Shown here: one piece after another, positions 16,612-25,821 of the stretch
Layout of the letters: every line of letters starts with the position of its first letter
Numbering within the stretch: position 1 is the stretch's first letter
DNA from: CAMDPA01 sp965223035
GTDB taxonomy: Bacteria; Pseudomonadota; Alphaproteobacteria; Rhizobiales; Hyphomicrobiaceae
DNA length: 64,000 nucleotides
NCBI GenBank assembly: GCA_965223035.1
Contig: OZ244980.1
Coordinates: 868,001-932,000 of the forward strand
Direction: 5' to 3'
Program-made: the position numbers and the translations under genes
Notes under the pieces: model-generated
What the model was told of the DNA's origin: nothing
Database searches by the model: none
The model's input: only the letters and a program-made list of their open reading frames with translations

Positions 16612-18017
16612 CCGACCGTATCGGCTTGATTGGAGTCTAACGCGGTCGGTGGCATCGATCGATCGTCGCCGTTCGGTGGGCCGGGTAGAGCCCGGTCCCG
16701 CGCAGTTCCCTGTTGTCCGCCGACGCTGTGCGATTTGGGTCCGGCAACATACCAGGTCTCGCACGGTCCGATGCCTTTGATGTCGATGCTGCCCATGGTG
16801 TCGAAGTCAAAGCCAGCCTCGAGGCGCTGTCGGCAGGTGGGGCAGATCAGGATGCGGCCTGGCGTGCTACGGGCCTCGAGCCGCGCGGCAAGATTGACCG
16901 TGTCGCCCCACACATCGTAGCTGAACTTGCGGGTGCCGATTACGCCGGCCATCACCGGTCCGCTGGCCATGCCGATCCGCATATGCACCTCAATTCCGCG
17001 CTCGGCCCGTAATCGCTGCACCGCTTCGAGCATATCGAGCGCCATCAACGCCAGGCGATCGGCATGATCGGTTGATGGCTCCGGCAGACCGGCGGCAGCC
17101 ATGTAGGCGTCGCCGATGGTCTTGATCTTTTCGATCCCATGCTGAGCCGCCAACGCATCGAACTCGCTGACGAGGTGGTTGAGCACCTCGACCACGCGTG
17201 CAGCACCAAGCTCGCGGGCCAGCGGCACGAAACCGGAGATGTCGGCGAACAGGACTGAAACGTCGTCGAAGGTGTCGGCCACCGGCTCGCTGGGCTGGCT
17301 CTTCAAGCGCTCCACCACGCTGGTCGGCAAGATATTGCGCAATAGCGCGTCGGTTTCGCCGCGCGCCTGCTCGACCAGGTTGAAGGCGTACCAAACCGTG
17401 GCGGCGATCAAGCCGCAGGTGGTGATCGCGGCTTGAATGTAAATGCCATCGATCAGCTCTGGCTCCACCGACAGCAAGGCCTTGTCTTGTGGAAAGGCGA
17501 ACCAGATGAACAGATGCAGAATGAGCCCAACGACGGTGATCAGCCAAATGAGACGCAAACGCTCAAATCCGAGCACGACGAAAGCCGCAGCCGCGGGTAC
17601 GAAAAGCTGCAAATGAAGGCCAGTGTTCCGACCCAGAAATGCCGCGAGAGCCACAATGGCGATATATTCGCAAATGACGAGCGTTATGCCCGCCGTGATC
17701 GGTCCAAACCGGTGCAAAAGCGGTAACAGCAGGGCCATCACCAATAATGCTGCATTGATCAGGATGATTGGCTTATAGGTCTCAAAATCCATTTGCCATT
17801 GCTGAATGGCATACACCCCCGTCGTCACCGCGATCAGTGCGGCAATCATGTTGAGGATTTTCAAGCGTCGCTGGGTCTCAGGTGGATAGCCAGCCGTGCC
17901 AAGTTCGGCGATCCAATGCAAGGCTCGGGCGGTGCCGCGTGCGAATGACGATTGGCGCGCGGCGTCGATAGCCTGGCCGAGACGGTCGGCGAGCGGCCGA
18001 TTTACGTTGGCAGGCAT
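16608..18017 (-). CDS. Membrane-anchored class III adenylate/guanylate cyclase
   Basis: 469 aa. The N-terminal half has about six hydrophobic segments between residues 50 and 220. The cyclase homology domain (about 250-420) has the metal Asp in VLFADISGF, KTIGDAYMAAAG with the second Asp, and YDVWGDTVNLAARLE. It makes cAMP or possibly cGMP from NTP. A single cNMP-binding domain protein lies at 38413-38901 in this window, but no link is shown. The C-terminal 45 residues are Pro/Asp/Arg-rich and likely disordered. The TAG stop lies in the Family 1 repeat end. Confidence 0.9.
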   Translation of the reverse strand: MPANVNRPLADRLGQAIDAARQSSFARGTARALHWIAELGTAGYPPETQRRLKILNMIAALIAVTTGVYAIQQWQMDFETYKPIILINAALLVMALLLPLLHRFGPITAGITLVICEYIAIVALAAFLGRNTGLHLQLFVPAAAAFVVLGFERLRLIWLITVVGLILHLFIWFAFPQDKALLSVEPELIDGIYIQAAITTCGLIAATVWYAFNLVEQARGETDALLRNILPTSVVERLKSQPSEPVADTFDDVSVLFADISGFVPLARELGAARVVEVLNHLVSEFDALAAQHGIEKIKTIGDAYMAAAGLPEPSTDHADRLALMALDMLEAVQRLRAERGIEVHMRIGMASGPVMAGVIGTRKFSYDVWGDTVNLAARLEARSTPGRILICPTCRQRLEAGFDFDTMGSIDIKGIGPCETWYVAGPKSHSVGGQQGTARDRALPGPPNGDDRSMPPTALDSNQADTVG

Positions 18018-18313
18018 GGTTTTGACTCCAACCCATCCGCGGACACGCCCAACCAGGGATGCCTGCGGATCATTTCATGCAAATCCGATTTACCTACGGG
18101 CTGCGCATTAGCTGCGGGCAAGGCACCTTATCTGCGCCGCGCAAAACCAGCGTAGGTGTTGGCTCATTGTGTCGGCTTGTTCCGGTTTTTTGGATGTGGC
18201 GATCGATGGCTTTTGTTATTTGGCTTGAGCCTGAACGATCCCAACTTAGCCGGCCATCGACGAGCGCGCTGTCTTGCAGGTGACAATGGTGCCCCATCCC
18301 ATGCATCGGCCTG

Positions 18314-18928
18314 TCACAGCGCGGGCTGGCCTTCGAGCCAACCTCGTCCCTTGGCATACAACGCGTCGACTTCCGGCCCGATCAGCCCGGCCATGTCTTT
18401 TTTGACCGTGTAGCCGATCATGGTTTGCAGATAGGCCAGGTGACGATAGCCGATCGGGAATTGCTGCAGCACGGCTTGATCCAATTCAACGGTCTGGGCT
18501 GGGTTGACCGGATCCATGCGGTCCTTTTCATAGATCAGCCGACGCAGGACGATGCGCCATTCTCCATCGCGTTTTTCGATGAAATCGTAAAATCGTCCAG
18601 TGCACACCACATCGACGTCCACCTCGTGCACGCTTGCGCGCTGGGAAATCGTCATCTTGGTCTGTGCGATGGCGCGCGGGGCAGGCAGGGCCATGGCGAG
18701 ATCGATGGAGCAGCCGCCGAGGAAGTGAAGAATGCGCACGCCCTTTGCGAAGCCTTCGCGGCTGACGGCGATGAAATCCTCAAATCCACCCTGAAACCAG
18801 GTGGCCCACATCTCGCCTTCCGGGTGCCAGAGCGTGCGGAAGCGCTGCCAGTCGCCTGCATCGCGCCAGACCGCCCAGTTTTCCACCAATTCGCGGATCA
18901 GCAGCCGTTCGTGCATCTCACCAGTCAT
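18314..18928 (-). CDS. NTF2/SnoaL-like domain protein
   Basis: 204 aa. The N-terminal part (residues 5-140) fits the NTF2-like cone fold of SnoaL-type proteins: ELVENWAVWRDAGDWQRFRTLWHPEG, then FDFIEK and GEWRIVLRRLIYEKDR. Members include dehydratases, isomerases and ring-hydroxylating dioxygenase small subunits; activity cannot be assigned. Stands alone, with about 300 bp of spacer towards the cyclase gene where nothing is recognised. Confidence 0.75.
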   Translation of the reverse strand: MTGEMHERLLIRELVENWAVWRDAGDWQRFRTLWHPEGEMWATWFQGGFEDFIAVSREGFAKGVRILHFLGGCSIDLAMALPAPRAIAQTKMTISQRASVHEVDVDVVCTGRFYDFIEKRDGEWRIVLRRLIYEKDRMDPVNPAQTVELDQAVLQQFPIGYRHLAYLQTMIGYTVKKDMAGLIGPEVDALYAKGRGWLEGQPAL

Positions 18929-19117
18929 GCATCACCCCTTTGCGCACGTTGCTAGAACGTGTGTGGTAGGCGATGGGCTGTGGTGTGTAAAGAATCGGCC
19001 GTGGCTGTGGATTCGGATTGCGCTTGCGCTTTATAACTGGCCCGTTGATCGGCGACCGAGCAAGGGCGGGCGACCGTGCGGGTGCGCACAACTCACAACA
19101 CGATAGACGAGATCACG

Positions 19118-19867
19118 ATGGCCGGACATTCCCAGTTCAAAAACATCATGCACCGCAAGGGCCGTCAGGATGCGGCGAGGGCCAAGATGTTCGCCAAACT
19201 GGCCCGCGAGATCACGGTGGCCGCCAAGACCGGCATGCCAGATCCTGCCATGAATCCGCGGCTGAGGCTTGCCGTGCAGGCGGCGCGGGCCGAGAACATG
19301 CCGAAGGACAACATCGAGCGCGCGATCAAGAAGGCTCAGGGCGGCGAGACCGAGAATTACGAGGACATCCGCTACGAGGGATATGGACCGGGCGGAGTCG
19401 CGATCTTGGTTGAGGCGCTGACCGACAATCGCAATCGGACCGGCAGCGCGGTGCGGGCGGTCTTCTCCAAGCACGGCGGCAACCTGGCGGCGACCGGCGC
19501 CGTATCCCATATGTTCAATCGCGTGGGCGAGATCGTGTTCAAGCCGGAGGCGGGCACGGCGGATGGAGTGCTGGAGGCGGCGATCGAAGCCGGCGCAGAG
19601 GACGTCGCCTCCGACGAGACCGGCCACGTCGTGGTCTGTCAGTTCGAGGACCTGGGTACGGTGGGACACGCGCTTGAGGAGGCGCTGGGTGCACCGGAAA
19701 GTATCAAGCCGATCTGGAAGCCTACGCTCACGACGCAGGTGGGTGAGCAAAACGCCGAAACGATTTTGAAACTGATCGCCGCTTTGGATGACGACGATGA
19801 CGTGCAGGCCGTGTTCTCCAACTTTGAGGTGGATGAGGCGGTGCTCGCCAAACTCACGGCGGCTTAG
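19118..19867 (+). CDS. yebC: YebC/PmpR family DNA-binding regulatory protein
   Basis: 249 aa. Starts MAGHSQFKNIMHRKGRQD, the family signature, and has the usual NMPKDNIERAIKKA and EGYGPGGVAILVE segments. Members act as transcriptional regulators or, as recently shown for some, ribosome-associated factors. In-frame codons upstream of 19118 are not family-like. ruvC, often next to yebC in Proteobacteria, is not here. The TAG stop is the TAG of a Family 1 repeat start (TTAGAGC). Confidence 0.95.
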   Translation: MAGHSQFKNIMHRKGRQDAARAKMFAKLAREITVAAKTGMPDPAMNPRLRLAVQAARAENMPKDNIERAIKKAQGGETENYEDIRYEGYGPGGVAILVEALTDNRNRTGSAVRAVFSKHGGNLAATGAVSHMFNRVGEIVFKPEAGTADGVLEAAIEAGAEDVASDETGHVVVCQFEDLGTVGHALEEALGAPESIKPIWKPTLTTQVGEQNAETILKLIAALDDDDDVQAVFSNFEVDEAVLAKLTAA

Positions 19868-19924
19868 AGCTACCTGCCTTTAATCGGAATCGGAACGATC
19901 CCGATTTAAGGCGCGATGATCTAG
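19864..19924. repeat. Family 1 repeat, short chimeric form (A arm/B arm)
   Basis: Left arm TAGAGCTACCTGCCTTTAATC from module A, right arm CCGATTTAAGGCGCGATGATC from module B. This is the arrangement expected if the two inner arms of a full copy were deleted. Shares CTAG with the following Family 2 copy. Confidence 0.82.
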
Positions 19925-20006
19925 ATCCTGTCCGCTTTGGGGGCGCAAGCGCTGTGCCGGCCCGCTCCCCCACCCGGCAAGCAATCGACCGGCGGGCCAT
20001 TGTGTA
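19921..20006. repeat. Family 2 repeat, inverted
   Basis: CTAGATCCTGTCCGC, a decayed minihairpin, then GTGCCGGCCCGCTCCCCCAC and CCGGCAAGC. Abuts the Family 1 short form through a shared CTAG. Confidence 0.65.
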
Positions 20007-20160
20007 TCCGCCTGACGACATGGACTTAAAAGCCCTTGCCGCCGACCCCCCGAACGCGCCCGGCTCACCTGTCGCACCGCCAGGAGCAGGACCAATAGCT
20101 CGCGCCGCGCGATCGGCTCGAGCCGGTTGTGATGACTGCGATCTATCCGCCCCTTTTTTG

Positions 20161-20394
20161 TCAGGCGGCAAGGCGCGCGCGGGAGGAGCATAGCGTCTCC
20201 GCAATCAGGCCGACGGCTTTGCGCCAATCATCGGCGCCGGTGGCCTGGGGTGACAGGCCGAACGCCCGTAGGGCATCAACGGGGCGGCCACCATCCCTGA
20301 ATATGCGGGCGCATGCCTGGCGTGAAACGCCGATCGCCTGGATCCATTGCGCCGGATCAACGTGATCCGGGATCCGATAGGCCGTCGTGCTCAT
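20161..20394 (-). CDS. Small hypothetical protein
   Basis: 77 aa from ATG at 20394; an in-frame ATG at 20412 is an alternative. Composition and codon use look coding in the part with RIPDHVDPAQWIQAIGVSR and FGLSPQATGADDWRKAVG. No family recognised and no clear ribosome binding site. Might be a small helical protein. Confidence 0.4.
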   Translation of the reverse strand: MSTTAYRIPDHVDPAQWIQAIGVSRQACARIFRDGGRPVDALRAFGLSPQATGADDWRKAVGLIAETLCSSRARLAA

Positions 20395-20485
20395 GGTCTG
20401 GTCGTGCTGCATGGGGCGACTGCTTTCGTTTGACGGGTTCGGGCTTATTGCGGTGTGCTGACGCAGCGAAACAGCGACTTTGAAG

Positions 20486-20577
20486 TGGCAAGCACTCCAG
20501 CCTTCAAGCAGCACGACGCGATACCTGAAACTGTGATGCCGGAGTTGACGCAGAGTCGACGCTGGGAGTGCTTGCCA
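20486..20577. repeat. 92-bp element bounded by 16-17-bp inverted repeats
   Basis: TGGCAAGCACTCCAGC at 20486-20501 and GCTGGGAGTGCTTGCCA at 20561-20577 are inverted copies with a single-base indel, around a 59-bp spacer. The spacer holds no ORF. Unrelated to repeat Families 1 and 2. It may be a MITE-like remnant or a long stem-loop. Confidence 0.7.
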
Positions 20578-20626
20578 TTCCAAGGGGGCAGGGGCCCCGA
20601 TTGGCTCGAGGATCGAGCGAACTGAC

Positions 20627-20765
20627 CTAGAGCAACCTGCTGTTGATCGGAATCGGAACGATCCCGATCAAAGGCAGAACGTTGCTCACCACTTCAAGGG
20701 CGATCATCTCTGTGCCTTAACTGGGAACCGGCTGCGCGGTTCCCAGTTAAGGCACGATGATCTAG
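20627..20765 (+). repeat. Family 1 repeat, full form, diverged but still paired
   Basis: CTAG at both ends. Module B reads GTGCCTTAACTGGGAACCG with CGGTTCCCAGTTAAGGCAC: at least four changes relative to the reference copy, each matched on the other arm. The A module left arm (CTGCTGTTGATCGG) has partly lost its pairing. Confidence 0.88.
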
Positions 20766-21015
20766 CGGTCCTTCACCGCAACGACACACGACGTCTTGGG
20801 ATGAGGTGACGGTCGATCTGGTCTTCCTCGGTCGGAGGATTCGATCTCTCGCAACAGGCCACCGACGACGTCACTCAGCGGACGCCACGCACTTTGACAA
20901 CGCATCGCGAATTTTCCTTGCTGACGATGCCGACGAGCGGTCGGCACTGCTGGCTCCAACGCAACCAACGCAACTACACAACAACGCGACGCTACTTAAT
21001 CAATACACTCGGTCT
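20766..21015. other. Intergenic region of atypical composition
   Basis: Richer in A and T than its surroundings and rich in CAACG-type words (ACGCAACCAACGCAACTAC). A 68-codon minus frame (20762-20968) ends on the repeat CTAG but has no family match or good start. No gene called. Confidence 0.4.
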
Positions 21016-21645
21016 TCAATGCAGCGCTGCACAACGCGGCAACTTTGATTGTGCAAACGTGGTACGCGCCTCATCGCCGGTCTGATCGGCTCGATCGGCA
21101 AAGCGCGCAACAACGCGACGTGCGCTTGTCAGATAGCGGTCTCGTGCCATACGCATAAACGTGTTACGCAGCACTTGCTTGGGCAGTAGAACCGCACGCG
21201 ACGCATGCAAACTGGCATCCGATCGCGATGGGCCAAGGTCGATGGCCGCACATGATAACTTTGGCCAACGCCGACCTAGGCGCAACACCCCCGACGCCGC
21301 TGAAGCGTCCAGACAGCCGTTATACCGGGCTATCTCCGATCGGAACATGCGCATACGCGATACAAGATTGTACACTTGACTGCGACTCGGGTTGTCAACG
21401 CCGACAACCGCACGGTGACGCATGACTGACTGGTGCGTGCCATTCGGTGTGACTGACGCTGCTGGTACCAAACGCGCAACCCACGCACGCGACTGACCAA
21501 GGTTGTCGCCAAAACGCGCGACATACTCAGATGCTTGGACGCCGGTGGCCATGCTGTGCGCGCTGCCGATGGCACGCAGACTGCCGAACTTCAACACCTG
21601 CCTTGGCGACCCACGTCCGGCGACGCTGCACAAGTTACTGATCAA
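21016..21645 (-). CDS. Hypothetical protein, TTG start
   Basis: 209-residue open frame in a stretch with composition unlike its neighbours. The start is TTG at 21645, with a good AAAGGAG six nucleotides upstream, the main reason for calling it. No signal peptide, membrane segment or known motif was recognised. The protein is Arg/Ser/Ala-rich, and codon choice is less GC3-biased than in nearby genes. It could be a recently acquired gene, a decaying gene or a chance ORF. It lies 234 bp downstream of dsbB on the same strand. Confidence 0.38.
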   Translation of the reverse strand: MISNLCSVAGRGSPRQVLKFGSLRAIGSAHSMATGVQASEYVARFGDNLGQSRAWVARLVPAASVTPNGTHQSVMRHRAVVGVDNPSRSQVYNLVSRMRMFRSEIARYNGCLDASAASGVLRLGRRWPKLSCAAIDLGPSRSDASLHASRAVLLPKQVLRNTFMRMARDRYLTSARRVVARFADRADQTGDEARTTFAQSKLPRCAALH

Positions 21646-21879
21646 GCGCCGCTCCTTTGCATGCTTACGCGGTAGCCCGAACTACGGGATGCCTTACGCT
21701 GGTTCGCAGTGTGTCCCGCGAACACTGGTGAATTAACTGCCCCGCTGTGGCGCAATCGTGACGCCCGCAGGTCAAATTGAAGGAATTAACCGTTCTTTAA
21801 CTTGACGGTGGTTGCCGGGCCACGCGGGGTCCTGTTCGCTTGCCCGATGACTGCAGGAAATCCTTGAGAATTCAAATCG

Positions 21880-22413
21880 TTATCTCAATGAAATGGCCGT
21901 GCTCCGCTGATGTGGGGCGAAAGCAGCGCTGATCGAGGCTGTGAATAACACGATGGATGCGATCGCATTCCATGCGGCGAGCGACAGGCCGGCAATGTGC
22001 AGCGGGGCCTCGTCACATCGCAGCACTTGGGTCTTGCTCAAGTTCTCCAGCAGCTTGCTGGCATCGGTCGTGATGCTGCCGGCGGCCGTACCGCAAGTGC
22101 TGGGACCCGGCCAAAACTTCCACTCCGCTCCCGCGTGATAGACGCCGAGGCCGGCGTTGGCGAGAAAGCCCAATGCGACGACAAAAAAGATCACCGATGC
22201 TGCTCGCGCTTGGTCGGCGCCCAGCAGTACCAGGGCGACAAACAGCAGTGGAATTCCGGCGTAATAGGCCCAACGCTGCTGCAGGCACAGCGGGCAGGGC
22301 TGATAGCCGCCCACGTGCTCGAAGCCGAGCGCCAAGACGATCACCGCGATCGCCATCAGCATGGCGGCGGCGCCCCATTGATAGGCTAGACTGGTGGCAC
22401 CTGGGGCGCGCAT
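21880..22413 (-). CDS. dsbB: Disulfide bond formation protein DsbB
   Basis: 177 aa inner membrane protein with four hydrophobic segments. The quinone-side pair is CPLC (Cys40, Cys43) after GGYQP, and the periplasmic loop pair is Cys107 (PSTCGTA) and Cys133 (LRCDEAP). It reoxidises DsbA and passes electrons to quinone. ATG at 22413 is preferred; a TTG two codons earlier is possible. It starts 24 bp after yqaA, so the two are probably co-transcribed. Confidence 0.92.
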   Translation of the reverse strand: MRAPGATSLAYQWGAAAMLMAIAVIVLALGFEHVGGYQPCPLCLQQRWAYYAGIPLLFVALVLLGADQARAASVIFFVVALGFLANAGLGVYHAGAEWKFWPGPSTCGTAAGSITTDASKLLENLSKTQVLRCDEAPLHIAGLSLAAWNAIASIVLFTASISAAFAPHQRSTAISLR

Positions 22414-22437
22414 GACCAAGCTACTCGCAACGTGCGC

Positions 22438-23019
22438 TCAAACGAGAAACTTTACCGCGACAAACCCGCCGACCAACAAAACCATCCCGACGGTGGTCAC
22501 CAGGCTCAGACGACGCTCGATGAAATCCCGTATCGGCGGTCCGCACCAGTACAACAGGCCCGCAACCAGAAAAAACCGCATGGCACGTGCGACAATGCTG
22601 GCCAAAATGAACGGGACCAACGCCATATGGGTGACGCCGGCCGTGATGGTCAAGACCTTATAGGGAATCGGTGTCATCCCTTTGATAATCAGAATCCAGA
22701 CGCCGTATTCATTGAACAGCGACTTGAATTGCTCGAAGGCGTCCGATTTGCCGTAAAAGTCGAGAATCGCCGTTCCGATGCTATCGATGAAGAAATAGCC
22801 GATGGCGTAGCCGGCCACCCCGCCCAGCACCGACGACAGCGTCGCCAGCGTCGCATAGAACCAGGCCTTGGCGCGGTGTGCCAAGATCATCGGAATCAGC
22901 ATGACGTCGGGCGGGATCGGGAAGAACGAGCTTTCCGCGAACGAGACCCAAAACAAGGCGTGCGGCGCCCGTCGGTCCGCAGCCATCCGCATCATCCAGT
23001 CGTAAAGTGAGCGCATCAT
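22438..23019 (-). CDS. yqaA: YqaA/DedA-family membrane protein
   Basis: 193 aa with about five hydrophobic segments. Family signature: FAESSFFPIPPDVMLIPMIL near the N-terminus and KGMTPIPYKVLTITAG in the middle. DedA-type proteins are linked to lipid carrier flipping and membrane homeostasis; the exact substrate of this subgroup is unsettled. Two adjacent ATGs (23019, 23016) could start it. Upstream of dsbB. Confidence 0.88.
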   Translation of the reverse strand: MMRSLYDWMMRMAADRRAPHALFWVSFAESSFFPIPPDVMLIPMILAHRAKAWFYATLATLSSVLGGVAGYAIGYFFIDSIGTAILDFYGKSDAFEQFKSLFNEYGVWILIIKGMTPIPYKVLTITAGVTHMALVPFILASIVARAMRFFLVAGLLYWCGPPIRDFIERRLSLVTTVGMVLLVGGFVAVKFLV

Positions 23020-23116
23020 GGAGGAGTCCGATAGTGGCGGGGTTCCGGGCTGTAAATGACGCGAAAGTCACGGGTGACCGGAAACGGTGCGCCATCAACC
23101 GGTGATCGGGCCGGGC

Positions 23117-24376
23117 TCAGGCCTCAGCGCTCGCACCGCGTCGAAGACTTTGCGAAAGCTTGAGCACGATTTCGTTCAAGACAAGGCGGCCGGCCGGGCT
23201 TGCAGCAATGCGCTGGGGACCGACCCGCGCGATCAGGCCATGGGCTTCAAGCCGATCGATCGCTGCGGGTGAAGGCGAGAGCCCCGATAGGCGGCGCAAC
23301 CGACCGATGTCGAGCCCCTCACTCAACCGCAGCCCCATCAGCAGCGCCTCGTCGGCGACCTGCTCGGCGCCGAGCAGGTCCCAGGCCTCGTGCCCCTGGC
23401 CGGTGGCCTCGACGCCCTGCAACCATCGTTCCGGGGATCGCTCGGCGGCAGTGGCGTAGCGCTGACCCTCGACAAGGATCCGGCCATGGGCGCCGGCGCC
23501 GATCCCGACATATTCGCCATAGCGCCAGTACAGCAAATTGTGGCGGCTGTGCTGCCCGGGGGCGGCGTGATTGGAGATCTCGTAGGCCGGCAGGCCCGCG
23601 CCGGCGGTCATATCTTGGGTGAGGCAGAACAACTGCTCGGCGCTTTCGGCGGGCGGGATAAGAAGTTTGCCGGTGGCGTGGAGCGCGGCAAATGGGGTGC
23701 CCTGCTCGATGGTGAGCTGATACAAGGAGAGATGATCGCAACCGAGCGCCAGGGCGCGGGCAAGCTCAGCCTGCCAGGCGGCCGGCGTCTGGCCAGGCCG
23801 CGCATAGATCAGGTCGCAAGACACCCGGTTAAACCGGTCTCGTGCCACCCTTAATGCCGAGAGGGCCTCGGCCGTCGAATGCCGTCGACCAAGCATCCGC
23901 AACGCGTCGTCATCGAGCGCTTGCACCCCCAGCGATACGCGATTGATGCCGGCGGCGCGGTAGCCGGAAAACCGGGCCGCTTCAACGCTCGAAGGGTTGG
24001 CCTCCAAGGTGATTTCGGCCGTGGTCGACAACGGCCAGTGCCGATCAATGCCGGCCAGCAGCGCGGCCACCGTGGCCGGTGCCATGAGCGAGGGCGTGCC
24101 GCCGCCGATGAAGACGCTATCGGTGCGGCGCCGGCCAATCCGTGCGGCACGGGTCGCGATCGCGCGTAGATAAGCTTTTAGAAAGCGCTGCTCATCGATG
24201 CCGCCGGCGCGTACATGACTGTTGAAGTCACAGTAGGGGCATTTGGACGCGCAAAACGGCCAATGCAGATATACGCCGAACCCGGCCGCATCTGGATTGC
24301 TGCGGGCGTCCGAAGGCGCCAATCCAAAGTGCTCGTTGCTGGGTGTTTGCACGTCAGCCTCATGTCGCCGGCCCAC
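23117..24376 (-). CDS. hemW: Radical SAM heme chaperone HemW (coproporphyrinogen III oxidase-like)
   Basis: 419 aa. The radical SAM cluster motif is Cys42, Cys46, Cys49 in WPFCASKCPYCDFNSH. VFIGGGTPSL, EANPSS, GVQALDD and YEISNHA follow, as in HemW. Lack of extra HemN-specific residues and the usual short N-terminus favour HemW, a heme delivery factor, over HemN. GTG at 24376 is the start; the first 30 residues are poorly conserved, so a start nearer residue 30 is possible. Confidence 0.9.
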   Translation of the reverse strand: MGRRHEADVQTPSNEHFGLAPSDARSNPDAAGFGVYLHWPFCASKCPYCDFNSHVRAGGIDEQRFLKAYLRAIATRAARIGRRRTDSVFIGGGTPSLMAPATVAALLAGIDRHWPLSTTAEITLEANPSSVEAARFSGYRAAGINRVSLGVQALDDDALRMLGRRHSTAEALSALRVARDRFNRVSCDLIYARPGQTPAAWQAELARALALGCDHLSLYQLTIEQGTPFAALHATGKLLIPPAESAEQLFCLTQDMTAGAGLPAYEISNHAAPGQHSRHNLLYWRYGEYVGIGAGAHGRILVEGQRYATAAERSPERWLQGVEATGQGHEAWDLLGAEQVADEALLMGLRLSEGLDIGRLRRLSGLSPSPAAIDRLEAHGLIARVGPQRIAASPAGRLVLNEIVLKLSQSLRRGASAEA

Positions 24377-24544
24377 TTCTGATCGATGTTCGAACGCCGA
24401 TCCAATAGGGCGCCGCGCGGCGCCACCTATACCTGGTTATGAAACGGCACGGTGGCAACCGCGATGTCGAGCACGCCCGCGCGTAACCGGTCAACATCGC
24501 GTCGTGATGCGTTTTTATTCCGCGTGCGGCAGAGCGACCGACGG

Positions 24545-25399
24545 CTACAACCCGCGGAAGGCCGGTGCGTGCGGCCAGAATACTTGTGCGGCCTGGTCCG
24601 CGCGTGCTGGATCACCCGTCGTCAGCAGCCCGACACCGGGTCGGTCCGCCGCATCGGCATAGCCTGGATGGCGGGCCAGGTAATCGTCGAGGCTGTCCGC
24701 CACCACCGTCGGCTGCGACAACAGTCGTGTTGCGGTCGGCAGATGCGCTTGAAACAGGGCCTCGACGAGCGGGAAGTGCGTACAACCCAAAATTGCTCGG
24801 TGCGGTGGCAACCCATCATTACGGGCGACGGCAGCCGCGACCGCGCGCCCCACCAAGGCGTCGATCTCGGCAGCCGATCGGCGATCCTCGATGGCACCTG
24901 CCAACGTGACACTGCTTTGCTGGATCACGCGGACACGCGGACAGCGTTTGCTGATCTCCTCCGGGTAGACCCCCGATGCGATGGTTCTGGTGGTTCCGAA
25001 CACCACGATCACATCGGAGTTGTATTTTTGCGGATATTGCGGGGTGGTGATGGCCCACGGCGTCTGGGTGGCCGCCTCGACCGTCGGCGCGATGATGCCC
25101 AGCACGTTGCGGCCGTGCCACCCGGAGTGTGGCAACCAATGGCGCTGCAAGGTGCGGGCGGCGACGGCGGTCGCGGTGTTGCATCCCAGCAGCACCAGGC
25201 GGGCACCGCGGTTGAACAGGGCTTCCACACCGCGTCGGGTCAACTCCACAATCTCGGGCGACGACCGATTGCCGTAAGGGACGTTGGCGTGATCGCCCAG
25301 ATATAGGAACTGGGCCTGCGGGAAGCGCGCGGTCAGCGCCCGCAGTATCGTCAATCCACCGCTGCCCGAATCAAACACCCCGATCATGGCGTCAGCCAT
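24545..25399 (-). CDS. murI: Glutamate racemase
   Basis: 284 aa. The two catalytic Cys are present: Cys73 in LLGCNTAT and Cys206 in LGCTHFPL, with FDSGSGGLTILRAL at the N-terminus and GDHANVPYGNRS. Supplies D-glutamate for peptidoglycan. Start ATG 25399; 25387 (MIGVFDSG) is an alternative. Flanked by hemW and a small secreted protein, same strand; the 168-bp gap to hemW shows nothing. Confidence 0.94.
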   Translation of the reverse strand: MADAMIGVFDSGSGGLTILRALTARFPQAQFLYLGDHANVPYGNRSSPEIVELTRRGVEALFNRGARLVLLGCNTATAVAARTLQRHWLPHSGWHGRNVLGIIAPTVEAATQTPWAITTPQYPQKYNSDVIVVFGTTRTIASGVYPEEISKRCPRVRVIQQSSVTLAGAIEDRRSAAEIDALVGRAVAAAVARNDGLPPHRAILGCTHFPLVEALFQAHLPTATRLLSQPTVVADSLDDYLARHPGYADAADRPGVGLLTTGDPARADQAAQVFWPHAPAFRGL

Positions 25400-25482
25400 G
25401 CCACTCGTCGTTGGCCGGGGTCAACATCGATCATGGGGTCGCCGGGGTCAACATCCTCGGTTGTTTGCTGCGCTGATCTGTT

Positions 25483-25821
25483 TCAGCGGCCACAGACCTT
25501 GTCGCAGGCCTTGATCGGGCCGATGAACCGGCAGCGGTAGCGGCAGTCGGTCGACACGCCCCAATTCGGCTTGATTCCGCGATATCGTCCGGGGGGTGGG
25601 CCGACGCGCACGCGGCAACCATCGGCCAGCCCATAGCGGCCAAACCGGCCGGTACGTGCGCTGCCGCGATAGCACCGGCTGTCGACAACGGTCACCATGG
25701 TGGGTGATGCCATACCGCCGTAGGCCGTCGCGGTCGAGCCGGCAAAGCCGGGTGGTGCGATCGCAACTGAAGCAAGGAAAATGGTGGAGGTCAGACCTAA
25801 ACTTAGGCTTACTTTCAACAT
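25483..25821 (-). CDS. Small Cys-rich exported protein
   Basis: 112 aa. A clear signal peptide ends near residue 27 (IAPPGFAGS). The mature part is about 85 aa, basic, rich in Gly, Arg and Tyr, with six Cys that could form three disulfides. No family recognised. Overlapping frames on this strand lack a signal peptide and are less likely. Confidence 0.68.
   Translation of the reverse strand: MLKVSLSLGLTSTIFLASVAIAPPGFAGSTATAYGGMASPTMVTVVDSRCYRGSARTGRFGRYGLADGCRVRVGPPPGRYRGIKPNWGVSTDCRYRCRFIGPIKACDKVCGR

Noticed and set aside
20762..20968. A 68-codon minus frame ending on the CTAG of a Family 1 repeat
   Set aside because: The stop coincidence is interesting, but there is no ribosome binding site, start support or family likeness.
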